This document shows positions 32,561-45,179 of a stretch of DNA of 64,000 bases, piece after piece. A program made the position numbers and the translations under genes. The number at the start of each line of letters is the position of its first letter. Position 1 is the stretch's first letter. Source of the DNA: Proteles cristata cristata (Eukaryota; Chordata; Mammalia; Carnivora; Hyaenidae); NCBI GenBank assembly GCA_017311185.1, contig JAESUZ010005543.1:248001-312000 (forward strand). Direction: 5' to 3'. The notes under the pieces are model-generated. The model was given only the letters and a program-made list of their open reading frames with translations. It had not been told where the DNA came from and did not search any database.

Positions 32561-35500
32561 ATACTGAGTCAATATAGTGTCTGCCATTTATTTTAATAAA
32601 GGAAATCCTGTGTGGCAGAGCCAGTTGCTTAAAAGTGAAATGTCTCAAAATGGATAGCCTATGTCTTCTTACCATACTACCATATCTGTTCTCCAGAGAC
32701 TTCTGAGTATCTTTCTTCTCCTTCACTTTTAAGTTATGTTATTTGTGAGACCTGTTTATAAAGTAGTGAGGCTTCTGTGAAGGTACTCAGTCATACCTTC
32801 AGAACCTATGACCCATTCTTTAAATAAATGCAATAGCAACACAGTTTGACTTTTTTCCCCCTAAGATGAATTGAACTTTTTCCCTAAGCTGAATTTTCAC
32901 AGTTGTTAAGAATTATCCAGAGTCAAACCTGGTGGCTAAAATGAATTCCCAAATAAAAAAGGCCATTTAGGGATAAAAAGAAAAGAAGAAAAGAAAATGA
33001 ATCACGGATTTAAAACACTTAGGAAAAATTTCTCATGTGGCTCATAAAATGTCTCTTGTGACAATGTCAAAAAAAGAGTTTTAAAAAATGTTTTGAGTTT
33101 CAGCTGCATTGTAGGATAAATGTTCAGCCTTCTCAATTTTCCACTTTTAAGCTGCCACAATTATTTCAAGTGATATATTGTGAGATATTTTTGATAGAAA
33201 CAGTTGATAATGTCACTTTCAGTAATAAAACATATATTCAGTCTTAAGAGAGATTTTACTAAGCTTACTTTGAACAAAGACTAGTGTATTACCACACACA
33301 AGGGATTAATAAATGTCACTTTCAGTAATAAAATTGGGTTTCATATTAATTAAACTGAGTCACATGATACTTTGATTTACATATTTAAATATTTGCATCT
33401 CCCCATCCTTGTGGATATTTGTTATGGATTCAGTGACTATATTCAAGGAATAATTTCAGTCATGTGAATCCTAATGCATCTCAGTAAATACAAATTCTGT
33501 AAATTGAGAGTTAAGTGTAAAATACCACAGGACACTTATTTAAAGTTGAAATTATAATCTTTTCCACCAATTTCCATGAATGAGGTTGTATTCTAATTTT
33601 TTTTTTCTAAGAAGCTCAACATAACGTAACCTTGGAGTGTCAGTCTAGGATATTATATTGGCATTGATAACTCTGTAAGAATAAGTGTGTGAAGCTTAGG
33701 GCACATCAGGGGTGTAAGGAACTGAAACAAAATGTGGTGTGGCTATTTTGTGAATATTGATCTTTTTAACTTTGGATGTATTCAGGTACGTAAAATAAAC
33801 TCCGACTACTTGACCACTTCAGAAAAACTTTAATTATTTACACCAATGAAAGAATCTTGTCTGGACAATTTAAATACATACATACATACATACATACATA
33901 CATACATACATACATAAAGCAAATAAATGAAACAAATTTCATGTTAGGGGATGCCATTGCTTCAGCCTTTTCATTTTATTTTCCAGTCTATAAAATCTCC
34001 AAAGTTGTATCATCTGTTGTTAAAGTAGCAATGTATTTATTCCACATTTTAAAGCCAATCATGTTGGTGTTGTAACATTAATTTTAAATTTTAGTAGCGA
34101 ATAAAATCCTTCTCTATAATGACACGAGTTTTCCTCCTTCTAATTTCTTTGCCTGCTCTTGATCATCTTTTTATCTGCTTTGTAACAGCCTCTCTTTATA
34201 CTCTATTCTAGTTGATATAATGGAACAAAAGAGATCCTAACATTTAGCTTGCTTTGTGGGAGGTACAAAAGCCTTTTATTCCATATCCATTTGAGGACTT
34301 TGACTCTATACTAACTCAGTACAAGTTGAGAATAAGGCACTGAGTAGGTGGGAATGATTAGAGAATTTCAGTCAGAAGCAAAGTGGTGAAAGACGTATAG
34401 AAATGAAGAATACCATATGGGATTCATTTCATGTGTATAACATGGCTGCTTATTTTTCTAGTATCCTTCTCCCCACATGTTTTAAGATATTTACAAATCT
34501 TCACAATGTCTTTATGTTCTCTGAATTTAGAGCAATAGTGGTTCCCTACTTGCTAACACTCTCCTAAAGTACAGTTCCTTGTGATGGCTCTTATAGATAG
34601 GTCTCTCGTTCTAAAGGACTTTAGAATTTCAAAAACAACAATATCATATGGTCCAATAACAGTATTTATGATAAGATTATGTAAAGTAGCATTTGAACTT
34701 ATTCTTTCCCCTACTTTTTTTCAAACTATATTTCTTGACTCTTAAAATAATTTTGACTCATGGTGTTTTCCCTGCACGTGTTGTATCTCTTTTTCACTCG
34801 TGATTCCTATTGATGCTCTTTTCTGTCTCTGTTCACTGTTGTCTTCAAAAGCTTCTTTCCTGTACCAGTTTTTAAAAATACTTTTCTTTTATTAAAAATA
34901 ATCTTAAAATAAACTTTAATATCTAGAAAAAGGGAAGGAAGAAAGCAAGGGCTGGAGAAAAGAAGTAAGGAAAAGTGAAAGGAAGGTTAAAAGGGCAGGA
35001 GACAGATAGGAGGGAATAATTTATTACCTTGGAATTGGTTGTCAGCATCTTATTACTCCTATATATATGTCTATAAATATCAGTTCCTTTACAAAAATGT
35101 GAAGGACACAAGTTAGTCCACGTTTAAAATGATGCTTGAGAGATATTTTGATTATTTGGGAACATTTCAAACAAATAGCTATCTCATGTTGTTTTTATTA
35201 CTCTCTATAATATATTCAGGAGATTAGAAATAAAGCCAACTATTTTTTTTATGGTATGAAAAAAATGGATTTATTACATCAGGAAGAAAACAAAAAGTTT
35301 AGTACAGAAAAGTTTTGCCACTCACAAAGAGTTCAGATAGGCCTTTGTGTATCTCTGTGCTTTTATGTCTAAAGTCACCAAGAGGAGTTCAAACTTGTTG
35401 TCTCTTTATGTATATCACTAAATGAGAGCTGATGCAGAACTGCTTTTCTTTTCCATGCCTATTTTCAAACCATTGAACACCTTTATTTTCTTTTACATTG

Positions 35501-35794
35501 ATAATCCGTTGAAACTCATGACTAAGAGAACTTCCCATTCCTGCGGTATCCATAGACCCTGCTTTGCTATTCACTTGGATATAAATTTAAAGGTGGTTGG
35601 ATCTTTGGAGCAAGCTGTGGCTTTTGATAAAATTTTCATCACAAGCACTTCACCAGACTTAGTCTTTTAGCAACAAACTCCCCACTTCCTATCTAGTCTA
35701 GTATGAGATGTATTATTGAGGTTTGGTTTAGCCCCTTTTACGCTTTTACCATCGATTCTTAACACAGACATGAGGATTTTTTAAAATTAGCCAA
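32561..35794. other. Long AT-rich unannotated stretch
   Basis: About 3.2 kb with no recognised SINE, L1, MIR or gene. It contains a 22-bp direct repeat (33209-33230 and 33313-33334), a (CATA)n microsatellite, and a GGAA-rich patch at about 34928-35010. Open frames at 35389-35574 (minus) and 35422-35670 (plus) overlap on opposite strands and show no domain. Confidence 0.4.
33874..33917 (+). repeat. (ATAC)n microsatellite
   Basis: About eleven uninterrupted ATAC/CATA units, likely length-polymorphic. Confidence 0.97.
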
Positions 35795-36365
35795 TTCATT
35801 TTCTCCTCTGCCCATATCCTCCATGGCTCCCCCATTTATTTAGGATAGAAACCAGAATTCTTATACTGACTTTGAATTTGATACATAATTTGACTTTAGG
35901 GACTCCTCTCTCCGTCAATTCCACCACACTGGACTCCCTAAAGTTCCTGAGCTGTATCCTCATCCTAATGCCCTTGTCTCAGCTGTTTTTCAGTCCAGGA
36001 ACAGTTTTTCTACATATCTGCATGATAATGTCCTTACCTGCATGAAGTGTTTGCTCAAATCCATGACAAGCTGACTGCTCTATTTAAAATATTCCTGTCA
36101 CATGCCTCTTAACTTTCTTAACTTCCCATATTATGTTTTTCATTTTAATTGTTATTGTATCTTACAAAATATATTATGCATATTTATTATATTCATGATT
36201 TATTGTCTATTTCCTTTCTCTCGCTCCCCTTTCCTTCCCTGCTGTTCAGTGCACACTCAATGTCAGCTCCAAGAGGGCAATGTTATTTGTTTTATTTCCT
36301 GATGAATCTTAAGCACCTTGAAAAGTTTATGGAACATAGTTACCACTCAATAAATATGTGATGAA
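35795..36365 (+). mobile_element. L2 3' end
   Basis: Sense L2 order: 'catatcctccatggctcccc', 'ggatagaaaccagaattctt', 'gactcctctctccgtcaatt', 'gtgtttgctcaaatccatga', 'cagctccaagagggcaatgt' and the end 'ccactcaataaatatgtgat'. It ends with the diagnostic 'ctcaataaat' and a GATGAA-type terminus. Among the most complete L2 copies in the window. Confidence 0.8.
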
Positions 36366-36474
36366 TTTATAAATGAAAGTGTTTCCAGAAACGTCATTAA
36401 GTTAATGAGCATCCTACTTTGATGTTGATCTTCTCTAGTCACATGACTAAAACTTTTTTAAAAATTTCATTTCT

Positions 36475-36694
36475 CAGGGCACCTAGGTGTCTCACAGTCA
36501 GTTAAGTCCGACTTCATCTCAGGTCACAGATTGTGAGTTCAAGCCCCACATTGGGTTCTATGCTGACAGCTCAGAGCCTGGAGCCTCTTCAGATTCTGTG
36601 TTTCCCTCTCTCTCCGCCTCTCATCCTATCACACTTTGTCTCTCTCTCTCTCTCAAAAATAAACAAACGTTTAAAAAATTTAATTAAAAAAATG
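36475..36694 (+). mobile_element. CAN SINE
   Basis: A sense copy: 'agggcacctaggtgtctcac', 'gtgagttcaagccccacatt', 'gacagctcagagcctggagc', a CT tract and 'aaaaataaacaaacgtttaa'. The perfect 14-bp TSD 'aaaatttcatttct' is at 36461-36474 and 36695-36708. It is tail-to-tail with the next SINE. Confidence 0.95.
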
Positions 36695-36804
36695 AAAATT
36701 TCATTTCTGACTATTTAAAACCGCATTACTTAACCATTTTTACATGGAGCATCCCTCTTTTTGGCATGAGGTATTATTTTTATTTATTTTATTTTTTGTA
36801 CTTA

Positions 36805-37013
36805 AAAATTTTTTAATGTTTATTTATTTTTGAGGAAGAGAAAGAATGTGAGCAGAGGAGGGGCAGAGTGACAGGAAGACACAGACTCTGAAGCAGGCTC
36901 CAGGCTCTGAGCTGTCAGCACAGAGTGGGACACAGACTCGAACTCATGAGCCGTGAGATCATGATCTGAGCCAAAGTCAGATGCTTAACTAACTGAGACA
37001 CCCAGGTGCCCCG
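36805..37013 (-). mobile_element. CAN SINE
   Basis: A reverse-complement copy: 'aatttttttaatgtttattt', 'gaagcaggctccaggctctg', 'agctgtcagcacagag', 'gccgtgagatcatgatctga' and 'ctaactgagacacccaggtg'. The flanks 'ggtattattttta' and 'ggaatcattttta' may be a diverged target-site duplication. Confidence 0.93.
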
Positions 37014-38019
37014 GGAATCATTTTTAGTTAAAGAACTATCCCATATATACTTGCAATATTTCCCATTTTCTCACACATTTTTTTTGTTTTATTATCTTTC
37101 TTTTCTTGCTGTTTTGACCATCTTCCCATTATGAGTATCTATTTTAGCCCTCTGTGATTTTATGCTTTTCAACGTGATAAGCTGTATAGCACAGCACATG
37201 AAAATTGCTATAGTTTAAAGGAAAAAGGAAAAGTTAAGGAAAGTATGACTTTGCATGACAGATTAAACCACCTATTAATAGAGGAGAGAGTTGACATTTT
37301 GTAACTTTAGATTTATTCTGTGAAAATTTGTAAATAATTTTTAAAGTTTGTAACTTTTTGAACCCATCATGTAAGGTAGAGGAAAGAATATTAAATTGAC
37401 ATTTAGAAAATCACAGATAAATATTTCTCAGTGTTACTACCTTCTCATTGTGAAACATGAGTGAGTAGGCCACTTCACATTTGTGAAATTTACTCTTTAG
37501 TATCTTGTTTACTTTTAAAATTCACTCGTTCTACTATATGTTTGGGGTTCTTGACTGTTAGATGGAAAACTGTAATGTATCTTTACTGACCTTAATGTCT
37601 GCACCATTGTCCGTGCTACCCATCATCAACTTTTCGGCTCCTCCCACTTTCATATCCTGCTTTCCTGAGTTTGCTTCCTTTCTCCTTACAATGTATGTTC
37701 AGTCAGATTCGTTCACTGTTTTACAGTGCAGAGAATAAAACTTTGTGAAAGCAACTTACTGTTGTTATTCCAACAAGTTAGCAATAAAGTACCAAGTCAA
37801 GTATCATGTAGAGCAAGAGTAATTTTCGTGGGAAGGTCAATTTCCTAAAGGGGAAGCATGGATGCAAAAATAAGAGACTACTATTATGTGAAGTTATTAT
37901 TGATACAGTCAACAGTTACATCTTGATAGAGCAGTGGAATATAGCTATACAATAGTGCTTGTCGTTGTTATCATCATTGTCTTCATTACCACCATCATCA
38001 TCATCACCACTGTTCTTTA
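37014..38019. other. Unannotated stretch
   Basis: AT-rich with a short ATC-rich run at about 37985-38008. No gene or repeat family recognised. Confidence 0.4.
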
Positions 38020-38230
38020 GGTGCTTGCTCTGTTTTAGAAGATATCCTAAGTATTCTACACTTAATAGTGATTAATCTCAATAATCATAGTATGAGAGAG
38101 TGATTGGTTTGGTCCCCATAATACAGGTAAAACTGGAGGCACAGAGAGTTTAAGTGATCTGTTTAAGGTGATAGAACTTGTAAATGGTGAGGCCACATTT
38201 TAACTGAATTCTCCAAACCCATTTTCTTTA
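38020..38230 (-). mobile_element. MIR remnant
   Basis: 'ataatacaggtaaaactgga', 'ggcacagagagtttaagtga', 'tctgtttaaggtgatagaac' and 'ttgtaaatggtgaggccaca' match reverse-complement MIR (…acagatgaggaaactgaggcacagagaggttaagtaac…). Confidence 0.75.
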
Positions 38231-40560
38231 ATTACTTTATTATTTTTATTTTATTCTATCTGTTAGACTATAGGCAGAGAATTTAATCTATCGAAATTAT
38301 GATGAAAGAAGAAGTTGAGGTTCGTTGTTAGATGACACTGTGAATATTTGTAGTTACAATAGAACTCATGTTAGCACTGGCTTTCAGAAAATTTAATTTT
38401 CCTACTCCTACTATCCTAACAAAGTATTCCAGGAAGTACTTAGTGACCATATTAAAGTTCTAAATGATGAATTATAGTTGAATTTTGGGTTAGACCTCTG
38501 GGAAACAAAGATATGGGCTGTATAATGGCAGTAAAATTAATGTTATGAAATTCAGGTCTGATAGATTATCAGACTCTCTGGCTTTTCCAGGTCGGTTCAC
38601 CTAAGCTCAGTCTAGCCATTCATTCATAGCAAATTGTGAGTAATCCTCAGAAAAGCCCTGTGGGTTTGCGTCTGTTTGGTCCTGGCTATGCTGTGGTTTG
38701 GCTAGGCTGAAAACTAAGCGTAGAGATCTATGCCTTCCATACTTGTCAGGTGATACTTGCCAACTGTGAAATTGGTCCTTTTGAATTTGATACAATGGTT
38801 TATAGATGAAGCACCTTTCCAGGGCTTCTTTGGTTAGGAATAAAGAAAAAAGCCTCAAATTTGAAAATTTCTCATATTCAAATAGTTGTTTATTCCTCTC
38901 TCATTTCAAAGTATTAGACCTATATTTGTAACTTCAAATGTAAAGAACAGTAGTTTGACATTAAATTTTATATTCATTATGTGCACTAGTGTAAGTGACT
39001 ACATTTTCCTAGGTGCCAGGAAGTTTGATAAATTTCAGTTTTTCCAATGTATAGATTTTAAAGTCTCTTCTCTATATTGTACCTGAGATTGTTTAAGCCT
39101 AGTGACACTAAATCGTCATCATCATCATTATCACCTAGCATAACCATGGAAAACAAAAAAATCCTAAATTATCTTGAATGTTTCTAGAAGGGAAACATTC
39201 CTGACCAGTTTTGGGGTAGCCTTGGGGTTTTCAAGTGTAGAGTCTTAACAAAAAAAAAACTAATGATGACCAAAGAAAACAAAACCACCAAATAAATTAA
39301 TAGAAAAATAGAGAGAAGTCTGAATATGCGTAGAAAGTAAATGTTTTAATTATTCAGTTGGTAGCATTATTAGACCAGTCAAGAGTATGGAAAAAGTCAG
39401 ATTAACCATATAAAATTTTTGTTCTAAATAGAGCAGTTATTCATTCTCTCAAATAGTAACCGTGCTTTTATGTATCCGATTAGGGATCATCTTGTGTTAC
39501 TTGTTTTTTTTTTTTTTTAATTTCTTGTCTTTACTTCCCAAATTTTCTTGACTGTTGTGAGTTTAATCACAAAAGATGAATAAAAATTAGCTGAAAGTTG
39601 TGATGGACAAGAGCATCCAGTAGTTATTGGAATTTAAGAGTGATTCCATAGAATGTAATCATTAAAAACATCAATTGCCTGAATCATCCAATGAAGTCTT
39701 GGTAATTCTTAAATATTCTTAGCTCCAGTTAAGCAACTGTCAACAGTTTGTTGGCTATGAATTATATGTTGGTCCTGGTTAAACTGTGTGAAATGTATGA
39801 AGAAGGATAATATAATGTTAAATAACTTTTACCCAAGATCTAACTGTACAATAGTAAAGAAAAAGACCTACACTTGAAAATATAAGTAAAGGTAAAGTAC
39901 ATGGTACAGTTTGCAAATACAATATTCCATATACGTGTGTATATATAAACACAAATATATACACACATGTATATACACACATACATTGTATATATATGTA
40001 TGTATAGAGACTTAGTGATAGATGTATACTACAGAAAAAAAAAAAGAGGAAAAGAAGTTTGAGAAAGGGCATCCATGCTAACTGGAATCATCAAAAGTGA
40101 GAAGTGAACAGAAACTTAGTAGAGGAAGCTGGGTATGACTTGGAGTAGAGGGAGGGACACTCCATGGAGAAAATGCCGAGCCCTGGTTCAGGAAGCAACT
40201 GAGAATGTTGAAGTGAAGGTTAAACTAAAAGTCCTAACTGAAGTAGGAGAAAACATGTAGGAATAAGTGAAAAGGGAACAAATTATTTATCAACTATAGT
40301 TAGATAATATAATTATAATATTACATAATTATAATTATATAATTTTAATATGATTTTGCTAGTAATTTGCAACTATAGATTTTGAGTTGAGAAATGATGT
40401 TTAACTCAGTAAACATTATGAACCCTCATTATGGTTATAGCTGGGTGCAGGTGATGGAGTGAGGTATTGAAATTTGCAGAGTGGTAAAGAGATTTGTATA
40501 AAAGGAGCTGGGAATAATGATCAAATGCTACTCAATAATTCTGTGTCAATAATAATAATT
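38231..40560. other. AT-rich unannotated stretch
   Basis: Holds an ATC run (about 39113-39130), a T-run (39506-39520) and a (TATG/CACA)-rich tract (39935-40010). It also has an alternating AT region (about 40305-40350). No gene or interspersed repeat that I can support. Confidence 0.4.
39935..40010. repeat. (TA)/(CA)-rich low-complexity tract
   Basis: Irregular alternation of TATA, TGTA and ACAC units. The 84-codon minus frame across it is an artefact. Confidence 0.8.
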
Positions 40561-40576
40561 AAGAAGGTTAATATTG

Positions 40577-40776
40577 TGGGGTGCCTGGATGGCTCAGTCA
40601 GTTAAGTATCTGATTCTTGATTTCATCTTAGGTAATGATCTCATGGTTCATGGCATCAAGCCCCACATCGGGCTCTGTGTAGAGCCTGTTTGGGATTCTC
40701 TCTCTATCTCTGACCCTACCCTTCACACATGTGTTCTCTCTCTCTATCTCTCAAAATAAATAAACATTTTTAAGCA
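40577..40776 (+). mobile_element. CAN SINE
   Basis: A sense copy: 'tggggtgcctggatggctca', 'aatgatctcatggttcatgg', 'ccccacatcgggctctgtgt', a shortened body lacking the usual 'ctgacagctcagagcctgga' segment, a CT tract and 'aaaataaataaacatttt'. The TSD is 'aagaaggttaatattg' (40561-40576) and 'aagaaggttaatgttg' (40777-40792). The short body may mark a different CAN subfamily. Confidence 0.95.
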
Positions 40777-40792
40777 AAGAAGGTTAATGTTG

Positions 40793-42714
40793 ACTACATA
40801 TGTAAACCAGATTAAGTGGCAAAGACAATGGGTTCAGGAAGATATTCAATCATTTTTTAGGCTACCTTTTCATATAAATGATCACTCATCCTGAATCACT
40901 ATATTTGGGAGACAAACAGGAAAAGATAGTAAAATATTTGAGAAAATTCTTAGAAATTTTTGAGAAATTAGTAAAAAAAAATGTTTCAATATTGTAGACT
41001 GCAAGAAAGTGAAGAAGAAGCCCTTTGAGTTTTAACAAATGGAGAATTGGTCTTGATTTTTATCTCAGTAGTTCTCATTAAATTCATAAAAGTTGGAAAG
41101 TTAATGGGCATCAGAAAGTAGAAAGAGGAGAGGATACCTTTTCCATAAATTGTTTTGGAAATAAAAAATTACTAGTCACATCAGCATGGAGAAGGGGACT
41201 ATGAGAGGATATTCTTTTGTTTGTTCTGTTTAGGAAAGGAGTGTTGAGTTCACCTATAAACCATTGGAGGCCAGGCTAATGCATATGAGCAGTCCTAACT
41301 GACAATATCTAACGTGGGCGAGGTTACGAGAATCCCGTGCAGGTGGAGAGAATATGAGAGAGATAAGTACTAATTGTTAGTTTTAGACTCTCAAAGTCAT
41401 GAGGTTATTTGGCGATTAGTGCCATGCATTTCTGACCTCCATGTACATGTACACACACATATGCACATGCACAGAGCCCTACGGCTGTCTGCGCCTTTAT
41501 TAACCTATTTCTCATACTCGGAGCATGAAGCATGTAGTTTAGTCTTTACTGTTATTGTTATTTTAATTAATTTATTTGATAGCCTGCAAATAAAAATACT
41601 TTTGGTTTTAGTGCCAAGCCTGTGTTTCCTGTGTCAACAATAATTTAAGTCAAACTTGTAAATGTTTTTAGTAAGTAACTGAATACAGGCTTAAAGGCTT
41701 GGAGAGATATCTGGGTCTATCCTTCCTTTCTTCTTTCTACACAGTGAAATACCTCCACCCGCACAAATATTCTGTTTCATAATGTCACTCTCAAATCCTG
41801 TGGATTTTGTCACTATAAGTTCCACATCTTGTGAATTAAAGCTCAGAAAAACGGGACTCATTACTTCAGAATGAAGATTCATATAGTAAGTCACATCTCT
41901 GATGGAAAACCCACAGGGTGAGCTTCACAAGCCTTAAATTCTCTGTTCTTAGTAGAAAGTGACACAGTTTCTAAAATGTCCACAGACTGTCTCACAGTAG
42001 AGCTTTTAATGAGCTGGTATCTGTGCAACCCGTTGAGCAGTTCAAACCAGGCTTCTTTATATATAAAGGAGATATATAAAAGTAAAGGACAAGTAGGTAG
42101 AAAAGCATATTAGATCACAAGAGCACTAATTTTAAGGGATAGGAAACATATAAAATATAATAGCTTTTAAAGAAAAAGTAGAAATTGAAGAGATTCTCAC
42201 AATTATCTGTATAAATGCACAGAATAATGTCAGACTACTTTGGGAAAATTGTGAAATGCTTTCCTAAAAATCTTAGTGTTCAATAGTGTTTCTAAGCTGT
42301 ATATTCTTATTGATAAATAGTTTAAGAGCACTTTGAGGAGACGTAGGTTACTTAAAATTATTTTAGTTCCTCCATTTCTTGATATAAGCCACCTTTTTTT
42401 TACATTTTTTTTCATATTCTGGGTCATACTGCAATCTCCAAAAACTCACTTATTCACTTTGCCAAAAGGCAGAATTTCTGCTAAGTAGAACACCTATTAA
42501 TTAGTAATGAACTCCTTCCTGGAAGTCAATAAATAAAATAAATCTCCCAGTAATGCATCACTGTTATGTCTTGTTAGCTGTTTGAATATAAGACCTAGAT
42601 AATTAAGTTGGACTGCTGATGTGTTGACAAATATATTAAGTATCAACATAGTAAAAAAGAAAATTTTAGTCTTTTAGACTTTTAGTTTTTTTTTGTTTTG
42701 TTTTATAAGCATAG
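40793..42714. other. Unannotated stretch
   Basis: No gene or repeat family recognised. The 89-codon plus frame at 41374-41643 includes a run of HVHTHMHMH codons from an 'acacatatgcacatgcac' tract and is not credible as a gene. Confidence 0.4.
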
Positions 42715-42900
42715 AGATTAGAAGCACAGTCTTTGAAACCAAAATGCCTGGATTCTTATCCGTTTCCTGGCTAGTTATTTCACTTATCTGTACTTGGTTT
42801 TCTCCCCTTTATCATGGAGCTCATAATGATACTGATATAAAGGATTGTAGTGAAAATTAAATAAAATGTCAGGAAGATACCCAACAAATAGTAAGTATTC
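42715..42900 (+). mobile_element. MIR remnant
   Basis: Sense MIR order: 'gattagaagcacagtctttg', 'aaaccaaaatgcctggattc', 'ttatccgtttcctggctagt', 'tttatcatggagctcataat', 'gtagtgaaaattaaataaaa' and 'acaaatagtaagtattctgt'. A nearly full-length but diverged copy. Confidence 0.8.
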
Positions 42901-42985
42901 TGTGAATGATCACTCCTGTTATCTAATAGTTTCTCTCTTATTTTTTAAAGAAAAAATTCATAATTATCCTCCCCATGGGGGAAAA

Positions 42986-43019
42986 AAAGTAAAGAAAGAA
43001 AAAGAAAGAGAAAGAAAAT
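42986..43019 (+). repeat. (GAAA)n purine tract
   Basis: Irregular GAAA/GAAAAA units on the plus strand. Confidence 0.8.
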
Positions 43020-44053
43020 GTATTTCAGATCCGGATTGCTAAGAGAAGAACACATAACATGAAAGAATTTAACTTTAACACATTTTTCTTTGTTCCCCTA
43101 ACTATTAACCTTGACAAAGGAGTGCTGACGTTTTGGAGAAATGGACTTTTTGGTGAATGTTGCCATTTCTTTGTTCTTGCTTTTGACTTTTACTGTGTTA
43201 ACCAACAAACCATGCAAACACTGGTGTCCAAAATGGAACAAAAGGTGATATTGGGAATTGAGTAACTGAGACAGATTTTAAAATTCTGCATTTTGTTTCC
43301 ATGTATATCATCCATTTAGGCTGGAAAGAAACAAATTATAATCATAATGAGTCAAGGCATTTTCAGAATTTTCTGAAAAAAATTTTCTGAAAAAAATGTG
43401 CTCAAGTTCAACATTCTCTTTAGTGCTAGTCAAAAGACCCAATGGATTTAGGGGAGTCATGGTCCAAGCCATTAAGTTTCTCTTAAAATTCATGTTTATT
43501 TTTCCAATTTAGGGAATATGGATTGTCTTTCTTCAGCAAATGCCAACTCTGGAATTGTTTATTATCTATTTTATTAATACTTCCAAAGGCTCTTTGACCT
43601 CAGAGTTTTCTTCCTTGGCACAGACACTTGTATTTTCAACACTTCATAGCTGGCAGTGCGACGTAGAATATTTTCCATGTAATGTCTCAAAATATTCTGG
43701 GACTTGTCTGATGTGGAATTGGCCAGAATATTGAAGAGTGGCTTTGGGGATGGTACAACTTAGGCATAATTTTGTGGAAAAGAGAAGAAAAGAGGGACAC
43801 CAAAAATGAAAAGAAAATCCTTAAAGTAAATTAAATTACAATTAAAGTTATAGAGGTGGAAGTATGAATTCTGTGTGGCTTTTCGGGGTCTTGGCACCTC
43901 ACTTCCTGTGATCAGCTGAGTCCTCCACAAAGGTTTTTTGGTTTACTTATTTCAGGCCTTGGGTCACATATTTCTGACCTTTGGTAATAATAAAATCAGC
44001 ATGTAATGTGGTGTCAGCATCTTATGTGGCATCTGCTGCTGCCCTCCCAAGTC
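43020..44053. other. Stretch upstream of the SOD1 pseudogene
   Basis: No repeat family recognised. A small tandem duplication of 'ttttctgaaaaaaa' occurs at about 43369-43396. The ~100 bases immediately before 44054 may hold the SOD1 5' UTR remnant, but I could not align it with confidence. Confidence 0.4.
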
Positions 44054-44885
44054 ATAGAGATGAAGGCTGGGTGCGTGCTGAAGGGCCAGGGCTGGTGGAG
44101 GACACCATCCATTTCATGCAGAAGAGAGATGGGCCTGTTGTGGTATCAGGAGCCATTACAGGATCCACTAAAGTCAAGCATGGATTCCATGTCCATCAAT
44201 TTGAGGTAACACACAAGGCTAGACCAGTGTAGGTCCTCACTTTTATCCTCCATACAAAACACATGGTGAACCAAAGGATCAAGAGACGCATGTTAGGGAC
44301 CTGGGTAATGTGAATTCTGTTAAAGATGTGTGGCCAGTGTGTCTGTGGAAGTTTCTCTGATTGCACTGTCAGGAGACCATTCCATCATTGGCCACACAGT
44401 GGCGGTCCATGAAAAACCAGATGGCTTGGGCAAAGGAAGAAGTGAAGAAAGTATACAAACAGGAAATGCTGGCCATTGTTTAGCTTGTGGTGCAGTTGGG
44501 ATCTCCAAGTAAATATTCCCTATATTCCCTAGCACATCATATAAGTCCTAGTAACTCATCTGTTATCTTGCTAGTTGTAGATATTTAACTTAATAAACAT
44601 TAAACACGGTAACCTTAAAAGTATAATTTGTGTGACTTTTTAATTGCCTTAGGTACCTGTAATGAGAACTGATTTATGATCACTTAGAAGATCTGTATAA
44701 TATTATAAAACTCATATTCAGTTAAAATATCTATTTCAACGATCTCTATATTTTACCAGACTTAATAATCATATATGGGTATTAAACTTAATTGTCTGAA
44801 TTTCTTTACTTCTCAGTCAAGTCCACAATAAACAAATACACCACACAGCACTGTATTTTGAACCTATTAAAGCATCGAAATAGAG
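44054..44885 (+). pseudogene. SOD1P: SOD1 processed pseudogene
   Basis: The parent encodes cytosolic Cu/Zn superoxide dismutase (154 codons), which dismutates superoxide. Here a contiguous, intronless copy spans the whole reading frame. The start is lost (ATA at 44054). 'GCVLKG' is followed by a 1-base loss that shifts frame. The second frame gives [18 protein letters not shown] and [10 protein letters not shown], including the two copper-ligand histidines of the HVH motif. A TAG at 44230 stops that frame. After a further shift come [36 protein letters not shown] and LACG, ending at TAA 44510-44512. A long 3' UTR remnant follows, with poly(A)-signal-like AATAAA at 44592-44597 and 44827-44832. 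No intron remnants are visible, as expected from L1-mediated retrotransposition. It cannot make a working enzyme. The product identity is secure; exact ends are approximate. Confidence 0.95.
44827..44832 (+). terminator. Distal AATAAA of the SOD1 retrocopy
   Basis: The inherited polyadenylation hexamer in the 3' UTR remnant, roughly 315 bases after the stop codon. Its presence shows the source mRNA was a long 3' UTR form. Function in situ is not implied. Confidence 0.6.
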
Positions 44886-45179
44886 ACTCTAAAAAGAAAT
44901 CACTGTATAAACTCTTTGCTGGAGGACTTATAGTACTCAAGGCTTATAATAAATCTTATCCTATCTATTTATTAATAAGTCTTAAAAATCCTAAGAAAAC
45001 TTCTAAGAAATTGAAGATGGTGTTTTTTAGACACCTAAAATGTAACAGTTTGTTCATAATTACACAATAACTTGTTTTTATAGAATTCTTGGGATTTTCT
45101 GTATAAACAATCATGTAGTCTGTGAATAAAAACAATTTCAAGTATTCATTTCTAATTTTATCTTTCTCCTTTAAAATTT

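Noticed and set aside
33874..33917. Regularly spaced repeats considered as a CRISPR array
   Set aside because: A simple (ATAC)n microsatellite without spacers in a mammalian genome.
43981..44512. Possible intact SOD1-like gene
   Set aside because: Start codon lost, two frame changes and an internal TAG at 44230. No introns. A processed pseudogene.
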